Positions 41,572-49,822 of a stretch of 64,000 nt of DNA are shown piece after piece. The notes under the pieces are model-generated. The model made no database searches. It was not told the origin of the DNA and saw only the letters and a program-made list of their open reading frames with translations. Origin of the DNA: Micromonospora citrea (lineage in GTDB: Bacteria > Actinomycetota > Actinomycetes > Mycobacteriales > Micromonosporaceae); NCBI RefSeq assembly GCF_900090315.1, contig NZ_FMHZ01000002.1, positions 5,178,501 through 5,242,500 of the forward strand. Direction: 5' to 3'. The translations under genes and the position numbers were made by a program. Positions within the stretch are counted from its first letter, which is position 1, and each line of letters begins with the position of its first letter.

Positions 41572-42657
41572 CTACGGTCGACGTAGCGGGCCGCGATGCG
41601 GACGGTTCGTGCCTGCTTTGAGAACGTAGAGCTCTCTGCGCGCCACCGCCTCGCCTCGTTCGTTCAGCTGGTAGCCGTCCAGCCAAGTCCACCCGCTGTA
41701 GGTATGCAGATCAGCGCGGATCTTGATGAGGCGGAAGAGGATCGGTCGCGCGAACTGGGGGCTTGCGGCGCGGGTTAGGTGCAGTACGTCACCGGCCTTC
41801 ACGTCGGCTCTTCCTGTCTCGCCAGGCCCGTAGGGTCTCGCCGAGTCCCACAGGTCCGCCAGCCAGTAGAGCGAGACCGACAGCATCCAGGCCCACCCGC
41901 GCACCCAGGTCGCCTCGTCGAACCCGAGCGCCTCCCGGTAGGCGGCCCGCGCTCGGGCATCGAACAGGCTCCAGCCCGGCCGCACCTCGACCGCCGGATC
42001 GCCGCGGCCGAGACCGCCGAAGTCGATCACCCCGACGAGCCTGCCCTGGTTCACCAGCAGGTTGCCCGCCAGGAGATCACCGTGCAGCCATACCGGCGGT
42101 CCGGGCCACTCGCCCGCCGCCATCGCCTCGTCCCACGCGGCAGTCACCGCCCGCCCGTCGATCCGGTCGCCCAGCGCCGCGATCGACCGGCGGGTCAGCT
42201 CGTCCCGCTGCACCAGTGGTACGCCGCGCTGAATCCCCTCCTTGACCGGCCCGCCCATCGGGTCGATGGCGATCATCGCGCGCACGAAGCCGGCGAGGTC
42301 GACGGCGAGGTCGACGAGGTCCTGCCCGGCTTCCGGGTTGCGCCCGGGCAGCCACGGGACGACCGTCCACGGCCACGGATAGTTTCCGCCCGGCCGGCCG
42401 ACAGCGACCGGCACCGGTACCGGCACCGGAAGGTACGGCGCCAGCCGCGGCAGCCAGGTCGCGTCGGTCGCCACCTGGTCGACCGCCCACTGCGCCCGCG
42501 GTAGCCGTGCCGTGAGGGAATCACCCAGCCGGAACAACGCGTTGTCGGTGCCGTTCGACGGCTGCCGAACGAGCGGCAGGTCCGACCATTCGGGGAACTG
42601 CTCGTCGACCAGGGCGCGTACCTGCTCGACAGTGACGACGATCTCTCCAGGGCGCAT
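41572..42657 (-). CDS. Aminoglycoside-phosphotransferase-like protein with foreign C-terminus
   Basis: A 361-residue protein. The first about 270 residues are an APH/choline-kinase-like domain: NGTDNALFRLGD, the Brenner-type WLHGDLLAGNLLV (catalytic Asp) and IDFGGLGRGDPAVEV (metal Asp). After GWAWMLSVSLYWLADLW the sequence departs from the family, which normally ends about 30 residues later. It continues for about 90 residues as HLTRAASPQFARPILFRLIKIRADLHTYSGWTWLDGYQLN, a stretch that looks like an independent small protein family. This appears to be a fusion. Substrate is unknown. The gene abuts the mobile island, so recombination is plausible. Confidence 0.7.
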   Translation of the reverse strand: MRPGEIVVTVEQVRALVDEQFPEWSDLPLVRQPSNGTDNALFRLGDSLTARLPRAQWAVDQVATDATWLPRLAPYLPVPVPVPVAVGRPGGNYPWPWTVVPWLPGRNPEAGQDLVDLAVDLAGFVRAMIAIDPMGGPVKEGIQRGVPLVQRDELTRRSIAALGDRIDGRAVTAAWDEAMAAGEWPGPPVWLHGDLLAGNLLVNQGRLVGVIDFGGLGRGDPAVEVRPGWSLFDARARAAYREALGFDEATWVRGWAWMLSVSLYWLADLWDSARPYGPGETGRADVKAGDVLHLTRAASPQFARPILFRLIKIRADLHTYSGWTWLDGYQLNERGEAVARRELYVLKAGTNRPHRGPLRRP

Positions 42658-42825
42658 CCGCGCGAACGTAGGACCGGCTCGGTCATCCTGTCAATCGAAA
42701 TCGGACCACGCCGCACCGCGCGCCGGATCGACCGCCCGCCGTCGGCTTCGACGGGACGCCCGGACCAGCAACCGTTCCTGGTGCTCGGTGTGCTACCGAT
42801 CGCAGCGGTGAAGGACAATGTGCCG

Positions 42826-43215
42826 ATGGTTGATCACCGCCTCTGTCGTCTCTCCGTGCGCGACGACGAGTTGGAGCTTGCCGGTCCGCCGGCTGCGCTC
42901 CGTGCACTCAGCCGGCTGCTACGCCAGCATGCTGCGCCCGTTGAGGTGGCGGTCACCGGCGGGGTCGTCAGTCAGAAGGTGACGGCGGGCCCGCTGCTCG
43001 TCAGTCTGGAAGGCGGGACCACGCTGCGTCTCACCGGCGGGCGCGAGTGTCTCGACATCATCTGGGGCGCGCTCGATGGCCTGGCGGAGCAAGCCGAGAC
43101 CGCCGATGACCGGACGGTCCACCGGCATCTGCACATCGAGCACTCTCCTGGTGACGAGTACCGGTCGCCGGACTCGGTCCCATTGATCATCGTGGCCGAC
43201 TGGCCAGAAGTGTAG
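42826..43215 (+). CDS. Hypothetical protein
   Basis: A 129-residue soluble protein without a family match I can name. Strands such as RLSVRDDELELAG, VEVAVTGGVVSQKV and TLRLTGGRECLDIIWGAL are followed by HRHLHIEHSPGDEYRSPDSVPLIIVAD. ATG 42826 has AAGGA ten bases upstream; GTG 42820 is closer to it and also possible. Divergent from the APH-like gene with 168 bases between. Confidence 0.5.
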   Translation: MVDHRLCRLSVRDDELELAGPPAALRALSRLLRQHAAPVEVAVTGGVVSQKVTAGPLLVSLEGGTTLRLTGGRECLDIIWGALDGLAEQAETADDRTVHRHLHIEHSPGDEYRSPDSVPLIIVADWPEV

Positions 43216-43300
43216 GTGCACGACTGCCGCGCGGCGAGCGGGGTGAGTGTGACCGAACCGTCCCGACGCGTCCGGGCAGGTGCATGGCGTAACACGACCT

Positions 43301-43651
43301 CTAGGGCCAGGGCTCCCAGGGCAGCGCGTCCCGCCAGCCTTGGCGGCCGGCGGCCCAGTCCGCGACGACCCTCGCCACCGGATCGACCCCGATCACGACC
43401 GGTTGGGCCGGCACGTGGGCCTGGAAGTGCCTGTCCTCGCCACCCTCGCGGTATTCCACCTGGTAGCTCAGGTCGTCGTTGAGATAGACCTGCATGTAGT
43501 GCTGCCCGGCGGGCTCCAGGTCGAGTCGCTCGACGATCACGAAGCGCCACGTCAGGTTCATGTCCGCCAGGGCGTCGTACAGAGTGGTCTCGGACGGGTC
43601 GTCCCAGGCCTGCCCGCTCGCCTCTCGCGCCCTCACCACGGGTCCGGTCAC
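43301..43651 (-). CDS. Hypothetical protein
   Basis: A 116-residue acidic soluble protein with a strand-rich middle (WRFVIVERLDLEPAGQHYMQVYLNDDLSYQVEYREGG) and a Trp-rich end (DWAAGRQGWRDALPWEPWP). I do not recognise the family; no signal peptide or membrane segment. GTG start. It faces the preceding gene. Confidence 0.5.
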   Translation of the reverse strand: MTGPVVRAREASGQAWDDPSETTLYDALADMNLTWRFVIVERLDLEPAGQHYMQVYLNDDLSYQVEYREGGEDRHFQAHVPAQPVVIGVDPVARVVADWAAGRQGWRDALPWEPWP

Positions 43652-43824
43652 GACCCGACCCTACCGAAGTGTCGGACGGCAACCGGAGTCGGTGACTCGA
43701 CCCCGACTCACGGCAGAGAAATGCCCAATATCTACCTTTTCGGATGGTTGACGTTATCTGGCCGTGACACACCGCCTTGGTCGTCGTTGCCTGGATGTCA
43801 ACTGTCCACAACACGGGGGATTAC

Positions 43825-45186
43825 ATGAGCAGGACCTCTACGCGGCGCCGATGGGGCGGTGCCTACGCACGACTGGCGGCGCTCGCGCTGCTGGCCGGTG
43901 CACTGTTGCTCGCGGGCGGCTCGCCGGCCAGCGCCGCATCCACGATCAACATCAATCCGGGGAACGTGCCGACCACGGCGGCGAACTTCACCCAGGACTG
44001 TGACCCCAACCTCGGCGGTGGGCCTTTCGCCAACGAGGACGTGTGGGTGTTCAACCTGCCGGGCAACCAGGACACCACCGGCGTCTTCCAGACGATCACG
44101 GCGACGTTCAGCACGCCGACCGGCGACGTCACGAGGACGATCCCCGGCCCGGACAGCGCCATCGTCAACAACCTGGGTACCAGCAAGGCGTGGATCCGGG
44201 TTCCGGCCGGCTGGACGTTGACCGGCGCCACCGCGGTGATCTCGGGAACCGCGGACTTCTTCGTGCTCACCCACACCTGCGCGGCGTCGAACCCACGGGT
44301 GAACCCGAAGCTGCACCTGACCAAGACCGGTTCCCCGGCCACCGGTGTGAAGGCCGGTGACGTGGTCACCTACACCTACACGGTGACGAACCAGAGCACG
44401 GGCACGACCGACCCGATCACCAACATCACCGTCACCGACAACGTGGTCACCGGCATCACCTGCGAGGACACGTCGCTCGCGCAGGGGGAGAGCACCACCT
44501 GCACCGGCACGTACACGGTCAAGAGCAGCGACGTGAAGAACGGTAAGATCGTCAACACCGCCCAGGCGAGCGGGTTGTTCCTGCAGCAGACGGTTCCGTC
44601 GAACCAGGCGACGTTCACGGTGACCACCAAGCCGGCCCCGCCGAAGCAGGTCAGCCTGTCGATCGACAAGAAGGCGCGGGTCGACTCGGACTGCCGCGAC
44701 AAGTGCGCGAACGACGGCTACGCCGCCAAGGGTGACAAGATCTTCTACACGTACCGGGTGACGAACACGGGCACGGTCACCATCACCGACGTGGGCGTCG
44801 ACGACCCGAAGGCCGGCGAGGTCGTCTGCAACAGCACCACCCTGGCGCGGGGCACGAGCACCGACTGCCACGCCGTCGAGCCGTACGTGGTCACCAAGGC
44901 CGACGTCAAGGCCGGAAAGGTGGTCAACACGGCCCGGGCGACCGGCAGGTACGACGGCAGGTCCGTGGTCTCCGACCCGGACACCGTCACCGTCTGCATC
45001 CGGGGCGGCAAGTACGACCACCGGCACGACGGCAAGCACGACAAGGACGGCAAGCACCACAAGGAGTTGCCGGTCACCGGCGACGACTCCTCCGTGGCGC
45101 TCTCCCTGGGCGGTGGCCTGCTGGCCGCCGGTGGCCTCCTGATCGGGGCCAGCCGGATCCGCCGTAAGGCGGGCGTCCAGGCCTGA
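43825..45186 (+). CDS. Cell-wall-anchored protein with DUF11-type repeats and LPVTG
   Basis: A 453-residue exported protein. A signal peptide (basic SRTSTRRRW, then about 25 hydrophobic residues to SPASAAS) is followed by a 140-residue N-domain with two cysteines. Two DUF11-like beta repeats follow (VVTYTYTVTNQSTGTTDPITNITVTD and FYTYRVTNTGTVTITDVGVDD, each with a Cys pair and VVNTA end). A His/Lys/Asp-rich linker (KYDHRHDGKHDKDGKHHK) leads to LPVTG, a hydrophobic helix and basic tail, a sortase sorting signal. It should be covalently attached to the wall. The linker could bind metal. ATG 43825 has GGGGGA upstream. Confidence 0.82.
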   Translation: MSRTSTRRRWGGAYARLAALALLAGALLLAGGSPASAASTININPGNVPTTAANFTQDCDPNLGGGPFANEDVWVFNLPGNQDTTGVFQTITATFSTPTGDVTRTIPGPDSAIVNNLGTSKAWIRVPAGWTLTGATAVISGTADFFVLTHTCAASNPRVNPKLHLTKTGSPATGVKAGDVVTYTYTVTNQSTGTTDPITNITVTDNVVTGITCEDTSLAQGESTTCTGTYTVKSSDVKNGKIVNTAQASGLFLQQTVPSNQATFTVTTKPAPPKQVSLSIDKKARVDSDCRDKCANDGYAAKGDKIFYTYRVTNTGTVTITDVGVDDPKAGEVVCNSTTLARGTSTDCHAVEPYVVTKADVKAGKVVNTARATGRYDGRSVVSDPDTVTVCIRGGKYDHRHDGKHDKDGKHHKELPVTGDDSSVALSLGGGLLAAGGLLIGASRIRRKAGVQA

Positions 45187-45200
45187 TCCGGCACGACAGA

Positions 45201-45236
45201 CACTCCGGGCACCGCCGCGAGGCGGTGCCCGGAGTG
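45201..45236 (+). terminator. Terminator of the surface-protein gene
   Basis: A perfect 16-bp stem CACTCCGGGCACCGCC (45201-45216) with GGCGGTGCCCGGAGTG (45221-45236) and a stable GCGA tetraloop, 14 bases after the stop. Confidence 0.85.
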
Positions 45237-45419
45237 CTTCCTCCGTCCCCTGCGGCCCTTCCGGTGCCCCACTCGTCGCACGCTTCGCAGGCCGTCGGCA
45301 TCGCGGGCTGGAAGGATCACCAGGGCAACTCTCGGGCCGACCGATCCGGGCACGACATGTCGGGTCCGGCACCCCCTCGCGCGCCTAGCGTTGCTCCTCG
45401 AACAGGGAAGGGGAAATGG

Positions 45420-46286
45420 GTGCTGGAGCGGCTCAACCAGGCCATGGAGCACATCGAGCGGCACCTCGACCAGCCGATCGAGGTGGCCGAGCTGGCGCGG
45501 ATCGCGGTGACGTCGGAGTACCACCTCCGGCGGATCTTCTCCGCGCTGGCGGGCGTCGGCCTGTCCGAGTACATCCGCCGCCGGCGGCTCACCGTCGCGG
45601 GCGCCGAGGTGCTCGCGGGGGAACGGACGCTGCTCGACGTCGCGGTGCGCTACGGCTACGGCTCCACCGAGGCGTTCGCCCGGGCGTTCCACGCCATGCA
45701 CGGCGTGGGCCCCGGCGAGGCCAGGCGTACGGGGGCGGCGCTGCGCTCCCAGCCCCGGATGTCCTTCCGACTCGTCGTCGAAGGGAGCAGCAGCATGCGA
45801 TACCGGATCGTGCACAAGGAGGAGTTCCGGCTGGTCGGCCGCAAGGCCCGGGTACCGCTCGTGCACGAGGGGATGAACCCGGCGATCGTGGCCTTCGTCA
45901 GGAGCATCGAGCCGGAGACGGTACGCCGGATCGAGGCGCTGTCCGACCAGGAGCCGCGCGGCATCGTCAACGTCAGCGACAAGGTGGCCGACGACCGCGC
46001 GGAGGGCACCGAGTTGGACTACTGGCACGGCGTGGTGACCGGCGAGGACGCGCCGGCGGACCTCGACGCGCTCGCCGTGCCGGCGGGCACCTGGGCGGTC
46101 TTCGAGACCTCCGGGGCGTTCCCCCAGGCGGTGCAGTACCTGTGGCGGGACGTGTTCACCCAGTGGTTCCCGTCCAACCCGTACCGCAGCCGGCCGGGGC
46201 CGGAGATCTCCCGCACCCGGCTCTCGGCGGACGGCGCCGAGGCGGAGGCCGAGCTGTGGATCCCGGTGGAGCCGGTCAGCCGCTGA
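45420..46286 (+). CDS. AraC-family regulator with effector-binding domain
   Basis: A 288-residue regulator. Residues 1-110 contain two AraC HTH motifs (VAELARIAVTSEYHLRRIFSALAGVGLSEYIRRRRL and LLDVAVRYGYGSTEAFARAF). Residues 125-288 are a GyrI-like effector-binding domain (MRYRIVHKEEFRLVGRKARVPL; YWHGVVTGED; VPAGTWAVFETSG; AELWIPV). The family resembles SoxS/Rob regulators fused to a drug-binding module. GTG 45420 has AAGGGGA upstream; the frame is open further up but is non-conserved. The end overlaps the convergent nucleotidyltransferase gene by 11 bases. Confidence 0.85.
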   Translation: MLERLNQAMEHIERHLDQPIEVAELARIAVTSEYHLRRIFSALAGVGLSEYIRRRRLTVAGAEVLAGERTLLDVAVRYGYGSTEAFARAFHAMHGVGPGEARRTGAALRSQPRMSFRLVVEGSSSMRYRIVHKEEFRLVGRKARVPLVHEGMNPAIVAFVRSIEPETVRRIEALSDQEPRGIVNVSDKVADDRAEGTELDYWHGVVTGEDAPADLDALAVPAGTWAVFETSGAFPQAVQYLWRDVFTQWFPSNPYRSRPGPEISRTRLSADGAEAEAELWIPVEPVSR

Positions 46287-47181
46287 TCTCGGCGAGGACG
46301 CGGCGCTGGAAGGCCCGGGCCTCCGGGCCGCCCGGCGGCGGCCCGCCCTCCCGCGCCGCGATCGACCGCTCGATCAGGTCGGCGTCCCCGCCGTCGCCGC
46401 CGGTGGACGCAGCCGCAGCCGAACCGGCGACGCCGCCGAGCGACCCGCCGGCAACGGCGCCGGGTGTCCTACCGGCATCGGCGGCGAGGGACCGGCCGGC
46501 GACAGCGCCGATCGGCCGGCCGTCGGCGATCAGCCGGCGGCCGGCGTCGGCCTTCGACAGCCAGACCCCGTGACGGACCTTCACCAGGGACCGGCAGGCG
46601 CCGAGCACCGCGTCCTCGGCGCCGGGGGCGGGACCGTCGCCGGGCGGCGTCGGCAGGGCCAGCCACCAGCGCAGCGCGTCGGTCAGCAGGCGACGCAGGT
46701 CGGTGGCGGAGAGGTCGGCGAAGGTGTCGGCGGCCGGCGGCCCGAGCAGGGCGTACCCGCACTGGTGCAGGATGCTGCGGTCCAGCCCGTACCAGAACAG
46801 GCCGTCCTCGGCCGCCCGCTCGGCGGCGGCCCAGGTGGCCCGGAACGCCATCCGCGCGCCGGTGTTCAGCTCGACCTCGAATCCGGGTTCCGGCGTGCCG
46901 GAGCAGGCGACCGCCCGACGGTAGACGACCAGTTCCAGCCCGCGCGCCGGGCAGGGCAGCGACTCGTGCCGCAGCCGCGCCACCAGTTCCCGCTTGCGCG
47001 CCGGGTCGAGGGCGTCCGCGCAGACCAGCGCCACGTCGACGTCGCTGCGCCCCGGCTGGTACGCGCCCAAACCCACCGAGCCGGCCGCGTACGCCCCGAC
47101 GAGGTCGTCGCCGAGGACGTCGCGGGCGGCGGCGAGCAGGTCGACGAGGTAGCGGCGCAGGGCGGGGTCGAGGTCAGTCAT
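46276..47181 (-). CDS. Nucleotidyltransferase of the aminoglycoside-adenylyltransferase type
   Basis: A 301-residue protein. The Pol-beta-like motif AGSVGLGAYQPGRSDVDVALV (GS...DVD) is at residues about 34-54, and a later helical domain resembles DUF4111 of AadA-like enzymes (DALRWWLALPTPPG; GACRSLVKVRHGVWLSKADAG). A Gly/Ala-rich insertion near residue 245 is unusual. It may transfer AMP to a small molecule such as an antibiotic, but no test is possible here. The start overlaps the NUDIX stop by eight bases, so it lies in one transcript. Confidence 0.8.
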   Translation of the reverse strand: MTDLDPALRRYLVDLLAAARDVLGDDLVGAYAAGSVGLGAYQPGRSDVDVALVCADALDPARKRELVARLRHESLPCPARGLELVVYRRAVACSGTPEPGFEVELNTGARMAFRATWAAAERAAEDGLFWYGLDRSILHQCGYALLGPPAADTFADLSATDLRRLLTDALRWWLALPTPPGDGPAPGAEDAVLGACRSLVKVRHGVWLSKADAGRRLIADGRPIGAVAGRSLAADAGRTPGAVAGGSLGGVAGSAAAASTGGDGGDADLIERSIAAREGGPPPGGPEARAFQRRVLAEISG

Positions 47182-47671
47182 CGGACTCCGTCCAGACCGT
47201 GCCGGCGGGCAGGAACCAGGCGGTGGCCTCGGCGCCGAGGGCGTGCGCGATGACCAGCCGGGCGTGCCGGTCCAGCGGCGGCAGCCGGTCGGGCGGGAAC
47301 CACTCCACGGCCACCGACTCGTCGTCGTTGACCCGCGCGGTGCTGCCCAGCAGCCGGCACTCGAAGCCGAGGTTCAGGTATTCGCAGCGGTCGCCGTTGG
47401 GATAGGTGTGCGGGTGGGTGAGGACGCTGCTCAACCGGACCGGCTCCACGTGCAGGCCGGTCTCCTCCCGTACCTCGCGGACCACCGCCGTGGCCGGCTG
47501 CTCGCTCGGCTCGACGACGCCGCTGGCGACGGACCACCGGCCGTCGTCGGCGCGCCTGCCCAGCAGCAGTTCCCCGGCGTCGTTGCGGACCACCGCGCTC
47601 ACGCTCGGCAGCCAGAGCAGGTCGTGGCCGACGTGCTCGCGGATCCGCAGGATGTAGTCCGATGCGCCCAC
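47174..47671 (-). CDS. NUDIX hydrolase
   Basis: A 165-residue pyrophosphohydrolase. The NUDIX box is GVVEPSEQPATAVVREVREETGL, complete with REx2EExG spacing (here REVREETG). The preceding strand LGRRADDGRWSVASGV is typical. Substrate is unknown (nucleotide sugar or ADP-ribose-type). GTG 47671. It is the first gene of a two-gene unit with the nucleotidyltransferase. Confidence 0.9.
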   Translation of the reverse strand: MGASDYILRIREHVGHDLLWLPSVSAVVRNDAGELLLGRRADDGRWSVASGVVEPSEQPATAVVREVREETGLHVEPVRLSSVLTHPHTYPNGDRCEYLNLGFECRLLGSTARVNDDESVAVEWFPPDRLPPLDRHARLVIAHALGAEATAWFLPAGTVWTESDD

Positions 47672-47794
47672 CCGGCGACCCTAACCCGCCCTCCGCCCGG
47701 CGGCCCGGCCGGAGCCCGGCGGCCCGGCCCGCGAGCACGTAGGTCCGGCCGGAGCACGGCGGCCCCGGCCCCGAGTGCCCACGGCGCGGCACGG

Positions 47795-47813
47795 GCACGG
47801 CGGCGCGCCGTGC
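47795..47813 (-). terminator. Hairpin downstream of the 47848 gene
   Basis: 8-bp stem GCACGGCG (47795-47802) with CGCCGTGC (47806-47813), loop GCG, 35 bases beyond the minus-strand stop. Confidence 0.45.
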
Positions 47814-47847
47814 GGGCGGCGGAGCGGGGAGGCCCGTGCCGGCGGGG

Positions 47848-48309
47848 TCAGTCGGGGCAGGGCAGCCGTTCCAGGGCGGCCGGTCCGGCGTCGGTGTGCA
47901 CGACCTGCGCGAAGCAGGCCGTCGAGTCGGCCCGCTGCCAGCCGAAGACCGACGACGCCGTCTTCGCCACCCGCACCCGGAACACCAGTCGGACGGCGGG
48001 CCCGGAACCCGGCCCGTCGCTGCGTACGGTCAGCACCTCGACCCCGTCGACCCCGCCGGCGGCCTGTCGCAGCGTCGACTCCCCGACGGCGGGGGCGGCG
48101 AGCAGTCGCGCGCGGGCGAGCTGCGCGGTCGCGGTCACCTCCCGATCGGCCCGCTGCTCCAGCCGCTGCTGCGACCTGTCCCGCAGCAGGGGCAGCCCGG
48201 CGGCCACCCCGACGGCGGCCAGCAGGCCCGCCACCGCCGCCGCGACCAGCCCGCGCCGCAACCGCACCGGTGTTCTTCCCCCGCGTCGCACGGGGGGATT
48301 GTGCGACAC
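47848..48309 (-). CDS. Hypothetical single-membrane-anchored protein
   Basis: A 153-residue protein with a basic N-terminus, one membrane helix (LVAAAVAGLLAAVGVAAGLPLL) and an external domain of about 105 residues with two cysteines at the end (STACFAQVVHTDAG and LPCPD). No family recognised. GTG 48309 gives the basic lead-in; GTG 48267, with a better ribosome site (GGGGGAAG), would start just before the helix. Confidence 0.55.
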   Translation of the reverse strand: MSHNPPVRRGGRTPVRLRRGLVAAAVAGLLAAVGVAAGLPLLRDRSQQRLEQRADREVTATAQLARARLLAAPAVGESTLRQAAGGVDGVEVLTVRSDGPGSGPAVRLVFRVRVAKTASSVFGWQRADSTACFAQVVHTDAGPAALERLPCPD

Positions 48310-48482
48310 CGGCGCGCCCCGCGGCTGCCCCGTCGGGCCGGCGCCGGGCCGTTCCCGAACGCCCGATCGCCCTGTTTTCGCAGTTCCAGCCCCTGCGGCC
48401 GACAGCACGTCTACTGTGGAGAACATCGGCGACTTGTGGTGTTCCGGTGGCGGCCGGGTGGTTCGCGGTGCACAGTGATCCC

Positions 48483-48686
48483 ATGAGCGACAGCGGAAGC
48501 GGTGGGCACCACTACTGGTGCACCCGACACCACCGGGTCGAGACCGATGCCGACGTGTGCCCCGCCAAGCACGTTCTCGGGCCGTACGCCTCGGCCGCCG
48601 ACGCGGAGAACGCTCTGCAACAGGTGCGGGAGCGCAACGAGGCGTGGGACGCCGAGGACGCCCGCTGGGCCGGGGAGGACAGATAG
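48483..48686 (+). CDS. Small conserved actinobacterial protein
   Basis: A 67-residue protein with HHYWCTRHHRVETD (a possible metal site with Cys and His) and GPYASAADAENALQQVRERNEAWDAEDARW, a motif often seen in small actinobacterial proteins. Function unknown. Divergent from the membrane-anchored gene; 76 bases before the histone-like gene. Confidence 0.65.
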   Translation: MSDSGSGGHHYWCTRHHRVETDADVCPAKHVLGPYASAADAENALQQVRERNEAWDAEDARWAGEDR

Positions 48687-48762
48687 GCGGCGCGGGACGG
48701 TCCGCGTCGAGATGCTCCGTGCTCCGCGAGGGCGAGAGCACGTCCCCAAGGAGGGAACCGAG

Positions 48763-49629
48763 ATGGCCGAAGCACAGCAGGCCACCACCCGCCCGGCCGC
48801 CGGACGCACGACCGCCAGGAAGACCGCCGCGGCGGAGCGGTCCGCGGGCGCGGCACGGACCGTACGGCCGTCCGGCTCGACCACCGCGGCGAAGAAGGCG
48901 CCGGCCAGCAAGGCGACGGGCGGCGCCGGGCGGGCCCCGGCGAAGAAGACCGCCGCCGCGAAGGCCCCGGCGAAGAAGGCCCCCGCGAAGAAGACGGCGA
49001 CCAAGGCCGCCACCGGGGCGAAGAAGACGACGGCCGCGGCGAAGAAGACGGCCGCCGCGACCGCGAAGAAGGCACCGGCCGCGGCGAAGAAGACGACGGC
49101 GGCGGCCAAGAGCACCGCCACGAGGAAGACCACCTCGGCGAAGACGCCCGCCTGGCAGGCGGCGACCAGGGCGACCACCGCGGCGAAGAAGGCCGCCGCG
49201 CCGGCGAGGAAGACCACCGCCCCCGCCAGGAAGGCCCCCGCCAAGACGACCGCCGCCGCCCGCAAGGTCACCTCGACGGCGAAGAAGACCACCGCGACGG
49301 CGGCGAAGAAGACCACCACGGCCGCGAAGGCGCCGGCCCGGAAGGCCGCCGCCAAGAAGACGACGCCGGCCCGGAAGACGGCCGCGACCCGCCCCACCGG
49401 CGGCGCGCGCAAGGCGGCCGCGAAGAAGGCCCCGGCGAAGAAGGCCACCGCGACGTCGTCGGCCACCACCCGCAAGGCGGCCGCGAAGAAGGCGCCGGCG
49501 AAGAAGACGACCGTCGCCAAGGCGCCGGCCAAGAAGGTCACCGCCCGGAAGGCACCGGCGCGGACGACGGCCGCCCGGGCCACCGCGCCCCGGGGCGCGC
49601 GGGCGGCCGCGCGGAAGGCGACCGGCTGA
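48763..49629 (+). CDS. Histone H1-like Ala/Lys-rich protein
   Basis: A 288-residue very basic protein made almost wholly of AAKK, APAKK and TTAAKK units from residue 45 to the end, with a short Ala/Arg-rich head. This is the composition of eukaryotic H1 tails and of bacterial H1-like DNA-binding proteins. It lacks the globular domain of HupS/HupB. It should bind DNA or RNA by charge. AAGGAGGG lies before ATG 48763. The last 57 bases belong to a 62-bp tandem repeat that continues after the stop. Confidence 0.8.
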   Translation: MAEAQQATTRPAAGRTTARKTAAAERSAGAARTVRPSGSTTAAKKAPASKATGGAGRAPAKKTAAAKAPAKKAPAKKTATKAATGAKKTTAAAKKTAAATAKKAPAAAKKTTAAAKSTATRKTTSAKTPAWQAATRATTAAKKAAAPARKTTAPARKAPAKTTAAARKVTSTAKKTTATAAKKTTTAAKAPARKAAAKKTTPARKTAATRPTGGARKAAAKKAPAKKATATSSATTRKAAAKKAPAKKTTVAKAPAKKVTARKAPARTTAARATAPRGARAAARKATG

Positions 49630-49758
49630 CCGTCGCCCGGGCCACCGCGCCCCGGGGCGCGCGGGCGGCCGCGCGGAAGGCGACCGGCTGACCGCCGCCC
49701 GGGTCACCGTGCCCGGGGGCGCGCGGAGGGCCGCGCGGAAGGCGACCGGCTGACCGTC
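49573..49758. repeat. 62-bp tandem triplication at the 3' end of the histone-like gene
   Basis: Three copies at 49573, 49635 and 49697, each beginning GCCCGGG and ending with CGACCGGCTGACCG. The first two are nearly identical; the third has about six changes. The first copy ends the gene (stop TGA inside it); since 62 is not a multiple of three, later copies lie in other frames. 49630-49822 holds no gene besides these repeats. Confidence 0.92.
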
Positions 49759-49822
49759 GACCCGTGACTCCCGGCGCGCGCCCGGGGAGCGGATCATCCG
49801 CCACGCTGTCAGGATTGACCCC

